Assembly (NCBI GenBank): GCA_946479035.1
Contig: CAMLDW010000042.1
Span: 1-20,229 of the forward strand
DNA: 20,229 nt
Reading direction: 5' to 3'
DNA from: an uncultured Chthonomonadaceae bacterium
GTDB lineage: Bacteria; Armatimonadota; Fimbriimonadia; Fimbriimonadales; Fimbriimonadaceae
The notes beneath the pieces are model-generated. The model was given only the letters and a program-made list of their open reading frames with translations, did no database searches and had not been told where the DNA came from. The position numbers were made by a program, and so were the translations under genes. Positions within the stretch are counted from its first letter, which is position 1; each line of letters begins with the position of its first letter. Shown piece by piece: positions 17,494-20,229 of the stretch.

Positions 17494-18192
17494 ATGCCGA
17501 CCGCAGCAAAGGAAAAACAGGTCGCTCAGATCAAGGAGCGCTACAAGCGCGCCTCTGGCGTGATCTTCACCGAGTACCGCGGCCTCTCCGTCCCCGCGAT
17601 CCAAAGGCTCCGCAGGAGCCTCAAGGAGCAGGGCGCGGAGTTCGCGGTCGTGAAGAACACGCTCTTCAGGATCGCTGCGGGCGACGACGCCGACAAGTTC
17701 CCTGAATCCATGACGAGCGGGCCCACCGCCGTCGCCTTCGTCTACAAGGACGACGCCGCGACGACCAGGGCCCTCTTCGACTTTATCAAGGAACAAAAGA
17801 AGTTCGTCGTCAAGGGCGGATACCTCGAGGGAAGGCTGTACGACGGGTCTCAGATGGAGATCCTGTCGAAGCTCCCGCCGAAGGACGTGCTGATCGCGCA
17901 AGTGATCGGCGTCATCGCCGCCCCGCTCAGCAACCTCGTCGGAACCATCCAAGAGATCTACGCCGCACCGATCCGCGCGATCGGCGCGGTCGCCGACAAG
18001 GCCGCCGAGAGCGCAGCGCCCGCGCCCAAGGCCGAAGCGCCCGCCGCAGAAGCAGCGCCCGTTGCAGAAGCAGCGCCGGAGCCAGAAGCGCCCGTTGCAG
18101 AAGCAGCGCCCCAGACCGAAGCGACAGCCAACGCAGAAGAGCCGGCCGAAACGCCAGCCGAAGCACCGACCCCCGAGACCCCACAGGAGTAA
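17494..18192 (+). CDS. rplJ: 50S ribosomal protein L10 with Ala/Glu/Pro-rich tail
   Basis: L10 anchors the L7/L12 stalk to 23S rRNA in the large subunit. The N-terminal domain is clear (KEKQVAQIKERYKRASGVIFTEYRGLSVPAIQRLRRSLK, then EFAVVKNTLFRIA), as is the L12-binding helix near LSNLVGTIQEIYAAPIRAIGAVADK. The protein is 232 residues, against about 165-175 for typical L10. The surplus is a low-complexity tail from about residue 168 with repeated (V)AEAAP(E/Q) units, encoded by a 33-bp DNA repeat. The ATG at 17494 has AAGGA 7 nt upstream. rplL follows after 6 nt. Expression is probably controlled by the L10 leader and the hairpin upstream. rplK-rplA do not precede it in the window. Confidence 0.97.
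   Translation: MPTAAKEKQVAQIKERYKRASGVIFTEYRGLSVPAIQRLRRSLKEQGAEFAVVKNTLFRIAAGDDADKFPESMTSGPTAVAFVYKDDAATTRALFDFIKEQKKFVVKGGYLEGRLYDGSQMEILSKLPPKDVLIAQVIGVIAAPLSNLVGTIQEIYAAPIRAIGAVADKAAESAAPAPKAEAPAAEAAPVAEAAPEPEAPVAEAAPQTEATANAEEPAETPAEAPTPETPQE
18055..18110 (+). repeat. Direct repeat in the L10 tail coding sequence
   Basis: A 23-bp segment starting GCGCCCGTTGCAGAAGCAGC occurs at 18055-18077 and identically at 18088-18110, a period of 33 bp or 11 codons. It encodes the repeated APVAEAAP of the L10 tail and indicates growth of the tail by in-frame duplication. Confidence 0.85.
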
Positions 18193-18198
18193 CCAACA

Positions 18199-18576
18199 AT
18201 GTCCGCAACCATCGAGAAAATCGTAGAAGACATCAGCAAGCTCACCGCTGTTGAGCTCAGCGACCTGAAGAAGGCGCTCGAAGAGAAGTTCGACGTCACC
18301 GCCGCCGCGCCCATGGGAATGCCCATGATGATGCCCAGCGCCGCTGCCGAGCCGGTCGAGGAGAAGACCGAATTCAACATCGTGCTCAAGGAGACCGGCC
18401 CTGAAAAGCTCAAGGTCATCAAGGTAGTGCGAGAGATCACCGGCCTGGGACTGAAGGAGGCCAAGGACCTCGTGGACGGCGCGCCGAACACGATCAAGGA
18501 GAACGCGCACAAGGCCGAGGCCGAAGAGATCAAGAAGAAGATCGAAGAGGTCGGCGGCAAGGTCGAGCTGAAGTAG
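18199..18576 (+). CDS. rplL: 50S ribosomal protein L7/L12
   Basis: This 125-residue stalk protein binds L10 through its N-terminal dimerisation domain ([28 protein letters not shown]) and recruits translation GTPases through its C-terminal domain. The latter shows the family block [34 protein letters not shown] and ends in VGGKVELK. The hinge (about residues 34-52) is unusually Met-rich (PMGMPMMMP) besides the usual Ala. The ATG is preceded by AGGAG at 9 nt, overlapping the rplJ stop region, so the pair is co-translated. A strong terminator follows; rpoB does not. Confidence 0.98.
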   Translation: MSATIEKIVEDISKLTAVELSDLKKALEEKFDVTAAAPMGMPMMMPSAAAEPVEEKTEFNIVLKETGPEKLKVIKVVREITGLGLKEAKDLVDGAPNTIKENAHKAEAEEIKKKIEEVGGKVELK

Positions 18577-18597
18577 CTCTCACTTTTGGCTCGAAGC

Positions 18598-18636
18598 GGA
18601 GCCCCGTCAGCCTGCTCGTCTGGCGGGGCTCCTTTT
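18598..18636 (+). terminator. Intrinsic terminator after rplL
   Basis: GGAGCCCCGTCAG (18598-18610) pairs with CTGGCGGGGCTCC (18620-18632) with one G-T pair, and TTTT (18633-18636) follows. It closes the rplJ-rplL transcription unit 22 nt after the rplL stop. Confidence 0.9.
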
Positions 18637-18659
18637 GCGTCGCTCCGTCCTGCGCGTGG

Positions 18660-18734
18660 CCGCGAACGCGCGTCGTAACTAAAAGTCTCGTACACGCCGC
18701 TGTCGAAGTCTTTCCTCGAGACGCGACCGACGTG
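18660..18734 (-). pseudogene. Possible RHS/YD-repeat remnant
   Basis: On the minus strand, directly after the stop of the gene at 18753-19121 and in the same frame, the translation reads GRVSRKDFDSGVYETFSYDA then RSR. This fits the YD-repeat pattern of RHS proteins (G-R ... Y-E-T-F-x-Y-D-A). There is no start codon of its own and nothing recognisable follows it before the rplL terminator. It may be the displaced end of an older RHS gene. The match is short, so a chance resemblance is possible. Confidence 0.35.
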
Positions 18735-18752
18735 AGACTCTCCAGAATCGGA

Positions 18753-19121
18753 TCACCGTTCAGGACTCCTTGCCAGTCCGCCATACCTCCGCGTGTAGGT
18801 TCTGCCCGGCCAAGCCGAGTAATGCAGTCGGCATTCGACGAATAGTTCCGTCTTCGTGCATGTCAACTGCGCATCAACTTTCGATAAGTAGCTCTCCATT
18901 TGCCATGCCCCCGAAGGATTAGTGATCGCCGCTGAGCTAGCTAGATCCTGAAGGCTCATCGGAGGTTGCCCGAACAATGTAGTATAGTCCCTGCACATGT
19001 CGAGCAGAGATGCTGCCTGAGTGTGCTCCCGCACTGCTTGCTCGTTTAGCAGGTACCACGCTCCGCCGCAACCCAATGCTAAGACGGCCACAGCGAGCCA
19101 CATAAGAGGAGGCATTTTCAT
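18753..19121 (-). CDS. Small membrane-anchored protein, candidate RHS immunity protein
   Basis: I do not recognise the family. The 122-residue protein begins MKMPPLMWLAVAVLALGCGGAW: an N-terminal membrane anchor or signal segment, with a Cys in a weak lipobox-like context (ALGC). The rest is predicted to lie outside the cytoplasm and has three further Cys (in DMCRDY, TCTKTE and VECRLH) that could form disulfides. The ATG at 19121 has AGGTG 6 nt upstream; a GTG at 19130 is an alternative. It starts 9 nt after the RHS gene stop on the same strand and shares its lower GC. Position directly after a variable RHS tip is where immunity genes sit, so that role is inferred from context alone. Confidence 0.7.
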   Translation of the reverse strand: MKMPPLMWLAVAVLALGCGGAWYLLNEQAVREHTQAASLLDMCRDYTTLFGQPPMSLQDLASSAAITNPSGAWQMESYLSKVDAQLTCTKTELFVECRLHYSAWPGRTYTRRYGGLARSPER

Positions 19122-19130
19122 GTCTCGCAC

Positions 19131-20229
19131 CTACCGCAACTCACCCGACCCGCTAGTGATTTCTCTCAGCCAGGGCTTCCCTCTACCAAACGCCGCATCT
19201 TCAGGAGCACAAGGATAGATGTGCCAGCTGCCCCCATCGTGATTTGACAGATCACTGTACGACAGCGTGCCGCTCGCACCCCAAACCTTAACTCCCACAT
19301 ACGACCAGTCTGTTGCACCGCCAATTGCCTCGCAGGTTGCAAGGACAAGGACCTGAGTTGCTCTGTTACCCCTTCGCTTGTTTGCGTAGGTGTATGCGTC
19401 GAGTCCACCCCAAGACTCAACGTAAGAAAGGCTAATCTTCCCTGCAGCGCCGTGACCGACAAATACCACAATATCGGAGTCGTCCAATGCCCTCTCCCAA
19501 GAACTTCCTGATGGCTCATCTAGAACAGACACCGAAATGTGAGCACCGGGATTTGAATTCTGAATCGTTCTTAACCAGCTTGCGCCAATTCCACCCGAAT
19601 AGAGAATCATTCCATCTGACCTGTCGCCGTAGACAATGGTGACATGGATGTCCACCCCTTTTAGGCCACTTGGATCAGTGACCGTTACAGGGTTCCCTTG
19701 CGCATATCGAAACCAGTTAGAGCCTGACCGCATTGGGTCGGCAGTCAAGAACCTGCCAGACACGGTGTCGAGATACCGATGCCCTAGAAGGAGCAATCCA
19801 CTTGGATCCTCCTGATACCCCGATGCAGCTCCATATCCGAAAGTGCTGGACCAGGAACCTGAAGAACTGACCACGTTGCCGAAGGCGTCGTAGACGCGCG
19901 ACGCCGCGACGGTCTCGTTCTCGGCAGATTGCGAGTTGGTGTTCTTCAGCCCCGCGTGCGCGAACGTCGTCGTGCTGCTCGCCGTGCGAGAGACCCCCGG
20001 CGTGTAGTCGGCGACCCCGTCCGCGACGACTGGCGAAGTCACCCCCAGCCCGTTCCTAAAGTAGCTGCGCGATCCGTGCGTACCGCTCGCAGAGGTCCGC
20101 GCACCCAGGCCGTTGTACCCGTAGGAGTCCGAAGTCGAGTTCGGATAAGTGATCGAGGTCACCCGCCCCTCGTAGTCGTACGCGAACGAGGTGGTCGAAG
20201 ACCCCGCGGTCACCGCCGTCGTCCGCCCA
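19131..20229 (-). CDS. RHS-repeat protein C-terminal part with caspase-like tip (5' end outside window)
   Basis: The frame is open to the right edge, so the N-terminus is missing; 365 residues are visible. First come YD repeats (TSFAYDYEGRVTSITYP, SRVYDAFGNVVSSSG), then the RHS-associated core ending in LLLLGHRYLDTVSGRF, a NWFRYAQGNPVTVTDPSG block and the tip. After PSG (near 19665) about 177 residues of unrelated sequence follow. They show a beta strand and HVTIVYGDRSD, then DDSDIVVFVGHGAAGK and TQVLVLATCEAIGG. His (codon 19454-19452) and Cys (19334-19332) are 40 residues apart, each after a hydrophobic strand, as in caspase-like CHAT/C14 proteases. RHS proteins are large polymorphic toxins or surface proteins whose tips are the effectors. 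A protease tip is inferred. The tip DNA is clearly less GC-rich than the repeat part. Confidence 0.88.
   Translation of the reverse strand, partial: GRTTAVTAGSSTTSFAYDYEGRVTSITYPNSTSDSYGYNGLGARTSASGTHGSRSYFRNGLGVTSPVVADGVADYTPGVSRTASSTTTFAHAGLKNTNSQSAENETVAASRVYDAFGNVVSSSGSWSSTFGYGAASGYQEDPSGLLLLGHRYLDTVSGRFLTADPMRSGSNWFRYAQGNPVTVTDPSGLKGVDIHVTIVYGDRSDGMILYSGGIGASWLRTIQNSNPGAHISVSVLDEPSGSSWERALDDSDIVVFVGHGAAGKISLSYVESWGGLDAYTYANKRRGNRATQVLVLATCEAIGGATDWSYVGVKVWGASGTLSYSDLSNHDGGSWHIYPCAPEDAAFGRGKPWLREITSGSGELR

Noticed and set aside
18530..18784. 84-residue minus-strand frame between rplL and the small RHS-linked gene
   Set aside because: It runs through the rplL terminator and rplL 3' end and lacks a ribosome-binding site. 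The YD-repeat-like peptide is in a different frame.

Overview
The window is a compact, GC-rich bacterial chromosome segment with about 16 complete protein genes, one protein gene cut by the right edge, and one tRNA. The gene set (a MutL-like ASKHA protein, an AMIN-domain amidase next to a GerMN protein, a DUF2779 nuclease, an RHS locus), the mixed ATG/GTG/TTG starts and the probable leaderless promoters suggest an Armatimonadota (Fimbriimonadia-like) organism. This is an inference from gene content; no rRNA is present to settle it.

Layout. Positions 1-1925: L-fucose isomerase on the minus strand, carrying a short in-frame insert. Positions 2141-5540: a plus-strand operon of a membrane-anchored TPR protein, a Cas4-like/DEDD-exonuclease fusion (DUF2779) and a secreted TPR protein; its last stop codon lies inside an antisense tRNA-Val gene (5528-5603). 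Positions 5692-7876: cell-wall amidase plus GerMN protein. Positions 7800-8366 (minus): PAP2 membrane phosphatase-like protein. Positions 8406-10256: a degenerate ADP-ribosylglycohydrolase-family protein. Positions 10196-11925 (minus): pyrF-mutY. Positions 11971-13395: an aldehyde dehydrogenase. Positions 13392-14528 (minus): a sugar-type ABC ATPase. Positions 14580-14924 (minus): YbjQ family. Positions 14988-16889: MutL-like protein. Positions 16916-17263 (minus): a small membrane protein. Positions 17321-18636: rplJ-rplL with an L10 leader, an attenuator-like hairpin and a terminator. Positions 18660-20229 (minus): an RHS locus with a variable C-terminal tip and a small membrane-anchored partner gene.

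How the parts work. Most genes are housekeeping: sugar isomerisation, pyrimidine synthesis, 8-oxoG repair, cell-wall hydrolysis and ribosome stalk proteins. Three architectural habits recur. First, at least six genes have a -10-like hexamer ending only 5-7 nt before the start codon, as expected for leaderless mRNAs. Second, convergent genes overlap at their 3' ends (4, 61 and 77 nt, and a CDS/tRNA overlap). Third, divergent promoters are packed into 39-63 nt.

The most interesting region is the right end. An RHS protein ends in a variable domain of about 177 residues with a His-Gly and Cys pair spaced as in caspase-like (CHAT/C14) proteases. A small membrane-anchored protein follows immediately and is a candidate immunity protein. 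Both sit in a lower-GC patch flanked by GC-rich RHS sequence on one side and a probable YD-repeat remnant on the other, as expected for a swapped toxin-immunity cassette.
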